From Euonymus europaeus (Eukaryota > Streptophyta > Magnoliopsida > Celastrales > Celastraceae): 64,000 nucleotides of DNA. How positions within the stretch are numbered: the stretch's first letter is position 1; every line of letters begins with the position of its first letter. The position numbers and the translations under genes are program-made. The stretch covers positions 20,937,001 through 21,001,000 of the forward strand of contig OY756961.1 in assembly GCA_963580455.1 (NCBI GenBank). Direction: 5' to 3'. The notes beneath the pieces were generated by a model that was given only the letters and a program-made list of their open reading frames with translations, did not search any database and had not been told where the DNA came from. Below are positions 45,787 to 58,309 of the stretch, in pieces.

Positions 45787-47212
45787 TTCATTGATAGTAG
45801 TTGGACCATGCATAAACGGATTCTCAATTTTTGCATCACAGATGATCATAGGGGTGCAAGTCTTGGTAGGGCTGTGGAAACACGTTTACTTGACTGGGGA
45901 CTAGATAATATTCTTACTCTTACCGTTGACAATGCTAGTTCGGCTAATTTGCTTATTGATTTTTTTTAAAATAAGATGAAGTCTAGAAATGGCACTATAA
46001 TGAATCGTGAATTCTTGCATTTTAAATGTTGTGCACATATATTGAACCTTATTGTTGGTGATGGATTAAAAGATATGGATGATTGCATAGTCAAGTTAAA
46101 GAGTTTAGTGAAGTATGTTAGGTCATCTCCACAAAAAATAAAAGTTTTTAAATTATGTACGAAAAAAGAAAAGTTGTCTTATAAACATATTATGGTGTTG
46201 AATGTGCCTAGGAGATGGAACTACACTTATGAAATGTTACATAGGTTGAAAAATACCAAAAAGTTAAGAGGTTAGAGGATGATGGTAATAATTTTTGCAT
46301 AGTGTCGCTTATGAGGATGAACATGGTGATGGAGGGAGGAGGGTTAGTTTTGGGATTCCTATCAGCGATGATCAGGAAAAGGTGAGGTTATTTGCAAAGT
46401 TCTTGAAACCTTTTTATGATGCAACTATCCAATTTTTAGGGTCTAAATTAGTGATGGTGAATAGTTTTGTGACTGAGTAATTGATAATTCAAGATGCAAT
46501 TGAAACCGAATGCAATGGCAGTAACGAATTGTTGAAAACTGTGACTGAAAATATGAACACAAAGTTTAGAAAGTATTGGGGTAATATTGATAGCATAAAC
46601 ACTTTATTATTTGTTGGACATGTGCTTGATCCTCAATGCAAATTGAAGATGATAAAGTTTTCTTACGATGAAACATCGGGTGTTGCAACTAAAATAAAAG
46701 AAACTTTTAGGGCATTTTATAATGTATACCTTGAGGATGACAGAGATCATCTTAATGCACAAGTAAATATCAAAGAAAGCAATCAAATGAGGAAAAAATA
46801 TAAAGCGTCCCACAATTGCAAGTGCTTTGAGGATAACAATTCATCAAAAGCATTTAAAGGCCCGACAATCTCTTGAAAACACTTCAAAAGTAGAAAATAT
46901 TTGGAGGAGAGCTTGGAAGAATACACTGCTGAATTTAATCTACTTGCACGGTGGAGGGTCAATACAACTAGGTACCGTGTGTTTTCAAGAGTTTCAAGGC
47001 ATGTACTTGCAATTCATGTGCCAACAGTTGCTTCTGGGTCAACATTTAACATGGCAGGGCATGTGATTGATCCCTTTCGTAGTTCCTTATCTCCTACTAC
47101 GGTTGAGGGAGTCATTTGTACCCAAAACTGGATGCTTTCTTCGTCTATCACGATTAGTCTTCGAGATGCAATGGATGACGCTAACGTTTGGAGAAGCTTG
47201 AAAAAGGTATAG
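45787..47212 (+). pseudogene. hAT (RICESLEEPER-type) transposase remnant
   Basis: Reads FIDSSWTMHKRILNFC, TLTVDNASSANLLIDFF, FKCCAHILNLIVGDGL, VPRRWNYTYEML, an interior region, and a recognisable C-terminal dimerisation region with VASGSTFNMAGHVIDPFRSS and VICTQNWM. This is the order of plant hAT transposases. In-frame stops occur at 45967, 46273, 46478 and 46874, with a frame change near 46275-46295. The zinc-finger BED start is not seen. It would have cut and pasted hAT elements but cannot encode a whole enzyme now. Confidence 0.9.
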
Positions 47213-47499
47213 TTCCAAGCTAGTTTATAAGTTTACATCTAAATTCTTAAATACCTTGAATTTATTATTTATGTGATTTTGTCCCTAACTATGTGATAAT
47301 TAATTGAATTGTAGAATTTCGTGAAAAGCTCGGTATTGCAAATGACGAAATGGATGAAGACTAACAAGTAAACTAGAAATTTGATGCACAATTTATTATT
47401 TAGATTTGTTGAATTTCTGCTGCTTAAATATGTCGGAGTGCTAAATTTTGTTAAATCTACTGGATTGCCAACTGCTGCTTCGTATGACACATTCCTTAG
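47213..47499. other. spacer between hAT relic and tandem array
   Basis: AT-rich; could include the last intron and tail of the hAT gene. Nothing else seen. Confidence 0.3.
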
Positions 47500-48880
47500 T
47501 ATATCCGTGCAGGGTTGACCCTGACTTGGTATGACGCCTTCTTTGGTGTGTTCGTACAGGGTTGGACCTTGACTTGGTATGACAACTTCCTTGGCTATAC
47601 GAGGTAATTTTCTGACTTTGGATGATTCTTCCTTGGAAAATCTATGCAGTGTAATTTCCTGACTTTGGATGATGCATCTTTGGCAATTTTATGTGAGGCG
47701 AAACCTCGTTGTGGCGATGCCTCTTAGTCATATCATTTTCATGCAGGGTAAGACCTCGTCTTGGATGGTGCCTCTTTGAAAAATCTATATAAGGTAGGTT
47801 GCCGAATTCGGGTGATATCTCTTTGACAATTTTATGTGAGATAAGACCCTAAATTTTTGGATGATATAACAAATTTATGAGGGTTAAGTCCCAGAATTTA
47901 TTTTATGTCTCTTAGTAAATTTTGTGCAAGATAAGACCTCGGCTAACCATGACATCTTTTTGACGAATATATAAGAGGTTAGACCTCATCTTTGGTTTAT
48001 TCTTTCTTGGCAATTTTGTGTGAGGTAAGACCTCGACTTACCATGACATCTCTTTAGTGAATCTATTTGAGTAATACCTCATATTTGTTTTATGCCTCTT
48101 TGGCAATTTCATGCGAGATAAGACCTTGAATTATCATGACACCTCCTTGGTGAATCTATGCAATGTTAGACCTCATCTTTAGTCTATGCCTTTTTTATAA
48201 TTTCGTGCAAGGTAAGACCTCACTTATCATGACACCTCTTTAGTGAATCTATACGAGGTTAGACATCGTCTTTGTTTTATGCATCTTTGGCTATTTCGTG
48301 CAATGTAAGACCTCTATTTAATGTGACACTTCGTTAGTGAATCTATGCGAGGTTAGACCTCATCTTTGGTTTATGCCTCTTTGGCAATATTGTGGCAAGT
48401 AAGAACTCGACTTATTATGACATCTCCTTGGTGAATCTATGCAAGGTTAGACTTCATCTAACGTTTATGCCTCTTTGAAAATTTCTTGCAAGGCAAAACC
48501 TTGACTTATCATGACACCTCCTTGGTGAATCTATGCAAGGTTAGACCTCGTCTTTGGTTTATACTTCTTTCGTAATATAGTGCAAGGTAAGACCTTGACT
48601 TACCTTGATACCTCTTCAGTAAATCTATTCAACATTTGACCTCGTATTTCATCTATGCCTATTCGACAATGTTATGCGGGGTAAGTCCTCGGGTTAGGAT
48701 GATGCCTCTCTAGCATATCTATGCGAGGTTAGATCTCATCTTTGATTTATGGAAATTTTGTGTGAAATTTGACCTCAACTTACCGTGACACCTCATTGGT
48801 GAATCTAGGCGAGATTAGACCTTGTCTTTGGTTTATGCCTCTCTGGTAATTTCATGTGAGGTTAGACCTTATCTTGGAGC
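47500..48880. repeat. 94-bp tandem array of alternating 47-bp half-units
   Basis: One half-unit reads GTGAATCTATGCGAGGTTAG then ACCTCATCTTTGGTTTATGC; the other reads GCAATTTCGTGCAAGGTAAG then ACCTCGACTTATCATGACAC. They alternate with a period of 93-94 bp (GAATCT at 48152, 48245, 48339, 48433 and 48527). Both half-units share GNGAGGTNAGACCTCG, itself nearly palindromic. About 29 half-units are present, most diverged at the left end. No long frame is conserved. Confidence 0.88.
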
Positions 48881-49059
48881 ACTTGTTTATTTAGTTTCTC
48901 CACAAATAATCACTGATTGAATTTCAACAATTGAAATTAACAAATCATTTTATTGAAACGAGGAAATTATTGAGCAACTATGTGGCAAACTTACTAGAAT
49001 CAAATTGTAAATAGATTGAAGATTCATCTTCCTTTGAAATTTTATCTTGCTCCTTCTCC

Positions 49060-50503
49060 CAATTATTGATGTATCATCCAGATACCCTTGCTCGATTGGG
49101 TGCTCTAGGTGTCACTTTAAATCATGACATTCTTCTGTAAGATGTTATTTGTCATTATGGCAGGCACAAGAGCGAGTTTGGTCACTCCTGGCTAGATCAA
49201 CCATCAATCTCGTAGGCCACCTTGAAGTAGTATTCTTCCTTGATTTCTTGGAAGATCTTGGTGATTAGTTCATTGAAGCTTGTGTATATGGACGTACAAA
49301 TAGACTTCAATCCATTAGATGACTCTTTATTGCTACTTGACTTATTAGTTTTTTTTCGGTCATACTAAAGCTTGTGTATATGGCCTTACAAATAGACTTC
49401 AATCCATTAGGTGACTCTTTATTGCTACTTGACTTATTAGTTTTTTTTCGGTCATACTAAAGCTTGATGTATTTGTTGATCATTTCTTGCAAATCATTCA
49501 TTATCCTCGGTGGCTTGAGGGTTAAGCATTTCATCAGCCTACTATCTTTTTAAAGTACTAGACGGAATGTTGAAACCATTGTCTTCTCCTTGCATTTTTC
49601 TAGATTTGTATAGACATTTAAATAACGAGTAATAAAATTTCTTAGCAATTTACCTTCTCTTGTTTGAACGGAGAACAACATATCTAGAGTTGTTGGCTCT
49701 CTACTTGGCGATGAATTGTGACACGAATGATCACACCCACATCTTACACAGAAGCGCATCTCGGTCTGCCAATATTGTCATATTGTGAGTGTAGGCTTTG
49801 ATATGAGCTACTGAATCCGTCTTCCCATCATAAACTTCAAATATTGGAGGGACAAAATTAGATAGAGGATATTCCCTTTGCATGCACTTCACAAAAGGAT
49901 TCATAGTCATTCTTTTAAGTGTTTGTTTAACCTTCTTTTGCACACTCTATGTGCCTCACTAATCATCTTCTTGGAGCTTTGCGCCCTTTCCATACTCCAA
50001 GATCAGTGTTGCATCTAAGTTCTGGCATCTTAAGGCCTTCTTGGGGTTAGGAAACATCTTCACCTCTTCCTTGGGGTGAGGATTCTCTGTTTGCTAGTTC
50101 ATGCACATGCCTTGGCCCTATTGGAGAATGACTCTTCTTCCTGTGAAGCCTACTGGTCCTTTTCTTTTTGCTTCCATAGGCTGCTCAGATCCATTTTCTT
50201 CCACTCTCTACCCTTGGATCGGGTGTATCGAGTGCATCAGTTCAAAGACAATGTTGGCAAGTCACTTTCCATCTTGTTTGATGGAACGGAGTTTCTCCAT
50301 CATGGCTCCTAGTTCCTCCTGTCCCAGCTAGAGTTCCTCTTGCTTTTGGCACACATCCTTCTCAATCTCCTGTAGAGGGGTAGGTTTGTTTTCCCCTCTT
50401 CAAGTCTGGCTTTCTTGCCTTTCTCCTTAAGCTGGGGTGGGAGCACCTCATCAAGTCTTATGTTTCTCTCTTCAGCTCCTGACATAATCGCAAGGTTCAC
50501 CAA
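49060..50503 (-). pseudogene. Gypsy gag remnant
   Basis: Separate frames read MSGAEERNIRLDEVLPPQ (about 50490), FEVYDGKTDSVAHIKAY (about 49840), FSVQTREGKLLRNFITRY (about 49680) and a zinc-knuckle-like CACHNDK...EECHDLK stretch (about 49160-49110). This is the order of capsid and nucleocapsid regions of plant Gypsy gag. Stops and frameshifts divide it, and a 92-bp duplication lies inside. Confidence 0.7.
49279..49462. repeat. 92-bp tandem duplication
   Basis: Two nearly identical copies start at CTTGTGTATATGG 49279 and 49371, with few differences, so the duplication is younger than the surrounding gag decay. Confidence 0.92.
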
Positions 50504-50532
50504 TTTGTTTCCTTCCCACAGAGGGAGCCAGT

Positions 50533-51188
50533 TGTGGATGCAAAAATTTGCTCAACCCACACGTCATCAACCAACCTTCATGACCTATAAGAACAATAGG
50601 GAAACAACAACTCTTCTTGGTCTGTTTGCACTCAGACGTTCAATTCAATGCTCTTCTATGGGAGAAATTTGGAGAACAAGTACGTATGCAAATGTGCGTA
50701 CCTTAAGTCAACCTTTGGTCTTCCTTGTATAGGGGGTTGAGTATTTAGTAGGATAACTCTTCCTAAGGATTGGGATTATCGTTTAATCTTTATTGCTACT
50801 CTGTGGCTATTAAGGATTAAGCCTTTTAGAATTAGATATCCATAACTAGGAGAGTATCCACAACATGGGACATGTGAGGTTTGGATTGTAGCTAGCTAGG
50901 GATTGGGGTAGGGAAAAGGGCCTCTAATGCAATGAAGAAGGCAATGCGCAAAGGACTGCTTTCGATTCTTTCTTGGATATCAGTTTATGAATGGACAACC
51001 ACCCGATCCGACCCGAAGACTTTCATGCTAGACTTTCTTGGGATAGATCATGTCTCTCAAGCTTTGATCTATGGAGCGTTCAAATTTATATTGGGAGTTG
51101 AGATCTTACCCTTTCTCTTGAGTCGGTCCTCTAGCCTGCTTTTTAGCAAGTGTACCATAGACATCCTTTACTAATACGTCAAATGTCA
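50533..51188 (-). repeat. putative LTR of the minus-strand Gypsy element
   Basis: On the minus strand it starts TGACATTTGACG (51188) and ends TTTTGCATCCACA (50533), followed at once by a TGGCTCCC primer-site-like sequence. Only one copy is seen, so the outer edge is inferred. Confidence 0.5.
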
Positions 51189-51584
51189 TGCTAACTAATA
51201 TGTCTAAATTTATTTATTTTTATTTTGAATAAGGTTAAAGATGTAAAATTTGAACGTAAAATTTGAGATTATATACAACCCAATTAGTCAATTGAGTTAG
51301 TTACCTAGTTCCACGCATGCAATATCATTTCAAGCAATTGAATTTAGTGCGTGGACAGTGCCATCATTTCATGGCATTCTTGTTTCAATTTATAATTTAT
51401 TTTCAAATTTTTTATTTTTTTAGTATATAGTCTCATTGAAGTAAAGGAAGAAGATAGTGGGTTAACAAAATAAAAGGAGATGGTGAACCAATCAAATATA
51501 GAAAATGAAATGAAATTGCCAAACTTGCCACGACCCTTCACGATTTTTTTGATAGCTAACGGTTTTGCATTTAGACTTTCGATT

Positions 51585-51960
51585 TACCTCATCACATAAA
51601 CTGCCATTGGAGAATCTCTTCCGTTGATAGAGAAGAACAAACAAAAAATGACATAAAAGCCGCCCAGAAAGTCTACCCATCATCTCTGAAGCAGGTATTC
51701 TATCAAAGCAAAGGAACAAGAAATAGCAATCAAGTGAAAATCTCAGTAGCTATCACTTATAGATACGATAGAAGTTTAGGGTTTATGATTTAGGCTCACA
51801 TGAACTGCCATCAGAGAATAGGTTCCGTTGATAGAAGGAAAAAAAGAAATAAAAGAAACACCAGTTACACCCACATCTTCCACCCAGAAAGCCTATCCAT
51901 TATTATCTCTCTAAAACAGGTATTATATTGAAGCCAAAGGAAGAAGAGAGAGCAACCAAA
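51585..51960. repeat. degenerate direct duplication, spacing about 205 bp
   Basis: Two related segments share AACTGCCATTGGAGAATC / AACTGCCATCAGAGAATA, CCGTTGATAGA, CCCAGAAAG and AGGTATTNTAT in the same order. No coding frame. Confidence 0.6.
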
Positions 51961-51970
51961 ACAGTAAGAA

Positions 51971-52054
51971 GAATGAGGATCCATGGAAGGCACAAGAAGA
52001 ATGAGGATCCAAGGAAGGCACAAGAAGAATGAGGATCCATGGAAGGCACAAGAC
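51971..52054. repeat. 28-bp tandem repeat, three units
   Basis: GAATGAGGATCCATGGAAGG recurs at 51971, 51999 and 52027 with one variable base. The second and third units are almost identical to the first. Confidence 0.93.
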
Positions 52055-52669
52055 TTGATCTCCACAAACGCCGCGAAAATACACATCCATAATGCAATGT
52101 GTATATGGCGGTATGGTGCTTCTGGTTAGATTCAGCCAGGCCTTCATTCAGCTTTATATTCTCAACCTAATCCAAAATCCACAATATGATCACGCTGCAG
52201 ACATTGACCTACATATAAGACAACTTGAGGAAAAATGACTGGATATGAAGTGAACATACCGTACCAAGCGTCCAAACTTGCTCTGTGCAGCACTTGAGTA
52301 CAATGTTCTCCCATCCCAGTCAACTAATCAGGATTCACACGTATCTTTTAACTCATCACTGCAACCTGAAAGAAACGAAGTAGTTCGAAATGGAAAGCCT
52401 CCCATGAGGTTTTAACAACCTTCCGGGAGAAGAGAAGGCTATTGTTCCTAGCTAACAAATATTCAAACCTACTCAGGAGGTAACCTATAACCTATCATAG
52501 GAAATGAAACATAGTAGCTAAATGCAATGAATATAAGAAAACAATCAACCAAACGAAAGTAAAACTGCCATTTTCCACTCATATCATATCTTCCATTCGC
52601 ACCATACTGAAAAATGTCATTAACTCTTATTCCACTTTCGTAAGAAGAAAAATGAGCTAGAGTGAGAAA

Positions 52670-52965
52670 CAGAATATATCATTCCAAGCTCTCACACGTG
52701 TTTTTAAGAAATTACCCATAATGAGAGCCCGAGATATCATGATAAAATACCAAACAAAGGCAAACAATTGGAGTTCAATGCATAATATAACATTTCGAGC
52801 GAGCACGCGTGTTCTAAAGAAATTAAATGTATCGATAGAATCTTTAGATAACGTGATTACATGCAAAGATGATATTATCCTAAACAAAGACAAATAACGG
52901 AAGTTTAAAGCAGAGTATACCAATCCCGGGTCACACACATGTCGACATGAAATTACCGGTTATGA
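52670..52965. repeat. tandem repeat of about 110-130 bp, 2.5 copies
   Basis: ACACGTGTTTTTAAGAAATT (about 52694), CGCGTGTTCTAAAGAAATTA (about 52806) and CACATGTCGACATGAAATT (about 52936) mark related positions. AAACAAAGGCAAACAATTGG and AAACAAAGACAAATAACGG also correspond. Copies are diverged. Confidence 0.7.
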
Positions 52966-54026
52966 AATACTTCTACAATAACAGGATTACATGCAAACAT
53001 GGGTACACCAACTAAAACAATTGAGATAAAAAAAAAATATCTCCATTAACAGTAGAAAACCATAAGAGAATACACAATCAAAGGATTAACCAATAAAAGA
53101 TTAATCACTTCGCCACACATTCGCCTATAGATAAAAATAAAAAAAGAAAGAAAAAAGTAATCTTCTCCTTCGACAGCAGAAGCATAACATAGTTGTAAAA
53201 AATGAGCACAAACAGATATTCATCAATCTCCTTAATCAAAAATTCATCTTATTCAAAACAGGCATCTGTTTGAAGGACAAAAAAAGAGACTAATCAAACT
53301 CAGAATGTAACAGTGTCTGAGCAGCATTGCCAATATTTGTTTAAAGGATCATTAATATATGCCGGACAAGAGGAGCTTAATTACTCAAGTCAATGAGATA
53401 TCTTGCTGTATAAAATAAAAACACTGCTACATCAATGATAAGGATCGAAACCTCATCCATCTAAGCTCAACATCGCAAAAAACACATGAAGCACAATTAA
53501 AGGACGCACTCAAACTAACAAACAACTGTGTCAAAAGCACAACTTTCAGTCTGTGTTTCACCAGAATATGCATTGAAGCATCATTCCTCATGAATGGGTA
53601 ACATGGCAGCATAGCAAGTCACAAGCATAAATCTTTAACCCTAAAAAACATCACACACAGTTTCAAGAAAGAATGACCCGCATAACATCCAAGCACAAAT
53701 GCATCAAGAAGGTTAACAAAAACAACAGCAGAATCTTGAATATTAAAAAACCGGTAATGGCATTTCAATTAATAGCAATTTTATACAGGGATCTGCTACA
53801 TAAGGGTTGAAGGACCCTAGATCTTAAAGCATCAAGGATTATATTGGAACAACAACAGCTTTTATCATTCATATGAATAAGGTAAACCGATGGAGATAAT
53901 ACTCAAATCAAGATCCCTACTTCTCCATAATCCTATTAATATCAGGATCATAATCCTTTCTTTTTCCCGCAAATTAAGAAAAATTCTGATGGGAAAAACA
54001 AAATAAAATATAATCTTTTGTCACCG
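52966..54026. other. intergenic DNA downstream of the ERF gene
   Basis: AT-rich with no supported gene; the right end is probably the ERF 3' UTR. Confidence 0.4.
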
Positions 54027-54707
54027 TCAAAGACGCAAGGCAGTGCACTGCAGATCATCATTGCCGGAGAAGTCAACAATACCATCACACACTGGAGGAA
54101 AATTGAGATCAAAAGGCAAAGGCCTTTTACGAGAAGACGATGCAATATCTCCATCGTCAATAACAGACGAAGATGAATCGCAGTCACTATGACAGTCCTC
54201 CGGCTCAATCGGCGGTGTCCTTGGGTACCTCTTCGATATCCCAGCAGCCACGGTTGCTGTCCTCGTCGGCGGCCTTGGACCACTGAACGACTCCACAGTA
54301 CTACTCATGCCGCTTGATGTGGGTCTCTGAGGATTCACCTGCTGTTCTTGAAACCCACCATATAATCTGTGATCCATGAACGGATCAACTGGGTTTTGGT
54401 AGTATTGCTGCGGTGACAAAGATGATGACCCGTACAACGGAAAGTTAGTCTTCGCTTTGGGTCCCCGGAGGTTTCGGGCGGCAGCATCGTACGCCCGAGC
54501 CGCATCCTCAGCCGAGTCAAAAGTCCCGAGCCAAACACGCGTCTTCTTCCACGGGTCTCTGATCTCTGCCGCGAATCTTCCCCACGGTCTCTTCCTCACC
54601 CCTCTGTATCTCGGCTCCGTGCCGCCGCCGTTCTTGATATTCCGAGCAGTGGATCCGTTAGGCTCCACAACTGGCTTTGCCACCGCGGCCTCTCTACCTC
54701 TCCTCAT
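54027..54707 (-). CDS. ERF transcription factor with EAR repression motif (226 aa)
   Basis: An intronless frame from ATG 54707 to TGA 54027-54029. One AP2/ERF domain at about residues 33-91 ([34 protein letters not shown]) has the Ala and Asp typical of the ERF class, which bind GCC-box promoters. A Ser/Pro-rich linker, an acidic [11 protein letters not shown] segment and a DLNFPP EAR motif (200-205) follow. This is the class VIII repressor layout, close to ERF3/ERF7; the EAR motif recruits TOPLESS/SAP18-type co-repressors. Length (about 225) is normal. It acts in the nucleus in ethylene and stress responses (family knowledge). In-frame sequence upstream of 54707 is low-complexity Phe/Lys and is probably leader. 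Confidence 0.95.
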   Translation of the reverse strand: MRRGREAAVAKPVVEPNGSTARNIKNGGGTEPRYRGVRKRPWGRFAAEIRDPWKKTRVWLGTFDSAEDAARAYDAAARNLRGPKAKTNFPLYGSSSLSPQQYYQNPVDPFMDHRLYGGFQEQQVNPQRPTSSGMSSTVESFSGPRPPTRTATVAAGISKRYPRTPPIEPEDCHSDCDSSSSVIDDGDIASSSRKRPLPFDLNFPPVCDGIVDFSGNDDLQCTALRL

Positions 54708-56391
54708 CGTCCCAGAAAAATGCCACAAAAAATTTAAAAAAAAATTACAGATAGCGCAAAAACGCAAAAAATATGAAGACTTAGAACAAAAAAAGACGAT
54801 CAAATCTCCATTGTTGAACAAAAGGTTGGATTTGCGATATGGGTTTGGTTTCTCTGGCTGAGTTTGGTTATGGGTGTCCTCTGGTTGGGGGAAGGCTTTT
54901 CCTTTTTTTCTCTGGATTTCTCTCCTTCTCTCGCCCCCACAAACCGACTTAAAAACTCAATTGCTTCTCCTTTATCAATTTATTTTCGTTTTCTTTTCTT
55001 ATTCCATATTTATTTGTATAAAACAAAAAAATATCAAAATCATCTAACTTGTAAATGACGAGAGAGTTTTTAACCTTCTAGGGATACATTCATGGAATTC
55101 AGTTTTTTCTTTGAAAATTAGGAAAGGCAATATTAGTCGTTCCAAAACAAAATATCTCAAAATTCTCATAATTTTATGTAAGAGTGCATATTTCACATAA
55201 TTTAAAAATAAATTTATAATTTATGAATAATATCTCTATTGTGACACTCTAAGACTTTTTTTAGACGCTTTGCATTTTCGAACTACTAATATAAACCCAA
55301 TTACACTTTCTGATATATAATTTAATAATTTATTTATTACACGATACACTATTTAGTTTTATTGTTTAAGAAAATAATAGCATAAAATTTGTGTTTTTCA
55401 TCATTTAACATGTTAATTCTCATACTAATATAGTAATATTTCATACGTAGAATAAAAATAAATTAGATATGTTTTAATATTAAACGAGGTGCAGGATGTT
55501 AAGAGCCTATTTTATATGAACTTATACTACCCATGATTTTTAAAAAAATCATTGAAATATCTAATAATATAATTACAGAATAATTTCATATTCTATGAAG
55601 TCTTATATCCCCTTTTACAAACAAAACAACATATAAACTTAATCAAATCGGATCGGATCGGTTGATTCTTGGTCCAATGTACAACTGACCCATCCGATCA
55701 ACCAACTGTGTAAATTGCAAATGATTCCCAATTCCTTATTAACTTTTTTCTTTAACAAGCGAGAGACTCTAACATAAATTGTAAATTTTAAAACAAGTAA
55801 TATATTATTATTTAAGGGAATATTCGTATCTTCCCATTTCTCTTAATATCTCTGTTCAATGTTTCAATCAAGAATTTAGAATTGTGTTGATGTTATCTTT
55901 ACTCAAATGTTCATCGTCACTTGTGCACTGGTGTAAACAAGACCAAAAAAATAAAGAAAATTTGTTTCCCTCTTCTTACTTAATTTTTCTTTCCCTGAAA
56001 ATATTTAAAGATTACCATTTTCAAATTTCAACTCATAAATTTCTGAATGAATTTTTTTTTCTTGTTGTATAAAAATCAATGGTCTTCTTTCCTGAAGAAG
56101 ATTGTAATGTAATTTTGTTGATTGATCGGATGGTAATCCACATCCCTACCATATCTTCTATTTTTAATGTAATTTTGTTGGCATCTCTCACATCACTCTA
56201 TTATAATCAAAATACGTCATAATATTTATTGATTTTATTCATAAGGAATTGTTGGTCTAGTAATAATCACTCCTTAAAAATTCGAATAGATCTAACGCTT
56301 GAATCATCATCATCCCACACACTAAAAACAACTAAAATGAAGAAGAAGAAGAAGAAAAAACTGAAGGCATGCAATAAATGAAACATAAAAA
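54708..56391. other. ERF upstream region and AT-rich intergenic DNA
   Basis: The first 300 bp hold the pyrimidine-rich leader and promoter of the ERF gene. The rest is AT-rich with no gene or clear repeat. Confidence 0.4.
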
Positions 56392-56728
56392 TAAGGGTGG
56401 CAAAAATTCGGATCCGGGTCGAATAACATAGGGTGTTTACGAGATATTTGCATGTTCGGAACCGGATTAGTTTGGATTTTCAAACGTATTTAATTTACCA
56501 TACTCAGATTTGTTTAAATCCGGACAAGTAAATCGAACAATAATTCAATATGGGTTATGGCTCGGCAACTAAATCGAACAATTTTTTGTGTTGGAACCCG
56601 AATCCAATTTTAAATCATATAACTTTTTTTATATCCAAATTTCAGACATAAAACTTATGTCCAAAACGTAGTTTAATTTAGATCAGACAAATCGATCATT
56701 CAGATCGGACAAAATTTTACTACTCCTA
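56392..56728. mobile_element. hAT-type MITE, family B, copy 2 (opposite orientation)
   Basis: Starts TAAGGGTGGCAAAAATT and ends near ACTACTCCTA. The first 75 bp match the reverse complement of the right end of the element at 39635-39952, including ATAACATAGGGTG and TACGAGATATTT. Flanks CATAAAAA and CGCAAAAA form a decayed 8-bp duplication. Confidence 0.72.
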
Positions 56729-57764
56729 CGCAAAAACTTGTAATTACCTTGCTAACTAATTTTGGGTCATTATTTCCCACTATATATTTATATTGTAAAG
56801 TGTAAAGATGGTTGGTTTGAAAAAATCTAGTGGGAAACAAATAACATGGAAGTTAAAATTGCGACTAAATGATTGATTAGTATGCACTTTCAAAAGCATT
56901 CCACACACACACAAAAAAATCAAGAAGTCTGTAATGGGAAACCATTAGTTTGTCTTTAAACCTCTTATGCCTAATTAGTTATTAGGATTTAGGTATGAAC
57001 AAAACTAGAATTAGTGCTTCTCCACCCAACAAAATTCCTTTCAATATTTTTTTGGTGGTTTATTTTTTATATAAATGGTCAACTTTGGTGTAACCACCGT
57101 CCACACAACAATATGATGCATACTTGAATGGGGGTGGGGGGGTTGGAGGGATATTGATGATTTGGTCAAAAACAAGAGAAAGCAAGAAAGAAAGAGTAGA
57201 AAAGCACTACATACAAGTGTTACACATTAATTGTACCTAAAGAACCAAATAGAGGGATTATGTGCATGACACTATCAAAAAGCACTCTAATCATGGCATT
57301 TATAAGTGGGTCAAAAAATAATAATGCATATGATAATTAAGTTATACTTTATATACCTTAGACAGATGACCGATCCTAACCATTTTAGTGCTCAAAACTA
57401 CACGATAAAGTGGTGCCCTGCTGGAAAAATATTCACAAACTAAGACGATTCTTATATCTTATATACTTTAGATACAAGTCTGACTCTTTTTTTTTTAAAC
57501 TTCTCACGTATTCTTCTCATCTCTCTCTTTTTTTTAAAATGTGCCCTTAACAGAAATTGAGAAATAGGTTGTCTTTAATTATGAGGTATAATTTTATTTA
57601 AATTAATCACAATTTCTTTATTTTGGCTACATTTTCATGTGTAACTAAAGGACACTTGTGATTTGTATGTAAAATTTTCTTGTGTTTTCAAGAGATTATT
57701 TTCATCTATTATAGAGCATTAAAACTCGAAAATCATATAATACATTTTCAAGCATTTTTAAAAA
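56729..57764. other. AT-rich intergenic DNA
   Basis: No gene seen. A G-rich run (GGGGGTGGGGGGG) lies near 57130. Confidence 0.4.
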
Positions 57765-57839
57765 ATGCCCATTGAAAATGCTCTAACAAGACGACACAAA
57801 TGCCACACAACCAAATTCCACACACCCACCTCAAAGGAC

Positions 57840-58300
57840 TTTTTTTTTTCCTTTTTCGGCCTTTACGGCCACGTGTGGACTCCACCGCCATACCCAACCC
57901 ACCAGCCGAACCGAACTGGGTCAGATCTTAACTACTCGGGTCGATGCCCAACCCGACCCAAACCGAGTCTTTTTGGCACCAAATCCCAAAACCCATTCGA
58001 ACGCGGGAACGCCTCAAGAGGCAGTGTAGGGAGGTGGGACCCGTAACCTGACGAGCGTCAGCCACATGTCAGCGTCAGACCAAAGCTGTGAAGTGGTCTC
58101 ATAATTTTCCCCTCTTTTACCGGCACCGTCCGGTCAATCAGCGGTAGACAGACGTGCAGGATCTCTGGAAGGGTCTAGTGGCTCGAGAACTAGATGACTG
58201 ACACGTGTGCTGGAGGTTTTTTTATTTATTTATATATTGTTTAAGATACAGATATATAGTAATTGAAAGCAAGCGATAGGTGGCATGTAGGACCCCGATG
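57840..58300. promoter_or_regulatory. GC-rich island with CACGTG (G-box/ABRE) sites, no gene
   Basis: Base composition shifts to GC-rich in an AT-rich surrounding. Two CACGTG cores (57870-57875 and 58202-58207, both in ACGTGT context) and further ACGTG/ACATGT words occur. Such clusters mark abscisic-acid and light-responsive plant promoters. No frame with recognisable coding features follows on either strand, so the target gene is unknown. Confidence 0.3.
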
Positions 58301-58309
58301 ATGGGTCTG

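Larger units (their letters stand above)
48900..51188 (-). mobile_element. decayed Ty3/Gypsy element, minus strand (5' part)
   Basis: On the minus strand the order is an LTR-like block (51188-50533), a primer-site-like TGGCTCCCTCTGTGGGAA directly after it, then gag remnants down to about 49060. No reverse transcriptase or integrase is seen; the 94-bp array lies where they would be expected. The second LTR was not found. Confidence 0.6.

Noticed and set aside
57765..58046. 93-residue plus-strand frame in the GC-rich island
   Set aside because: Low-complexity Pro/Arg-rich product without recognisable motifs; likely a result of the GC-rich composition.
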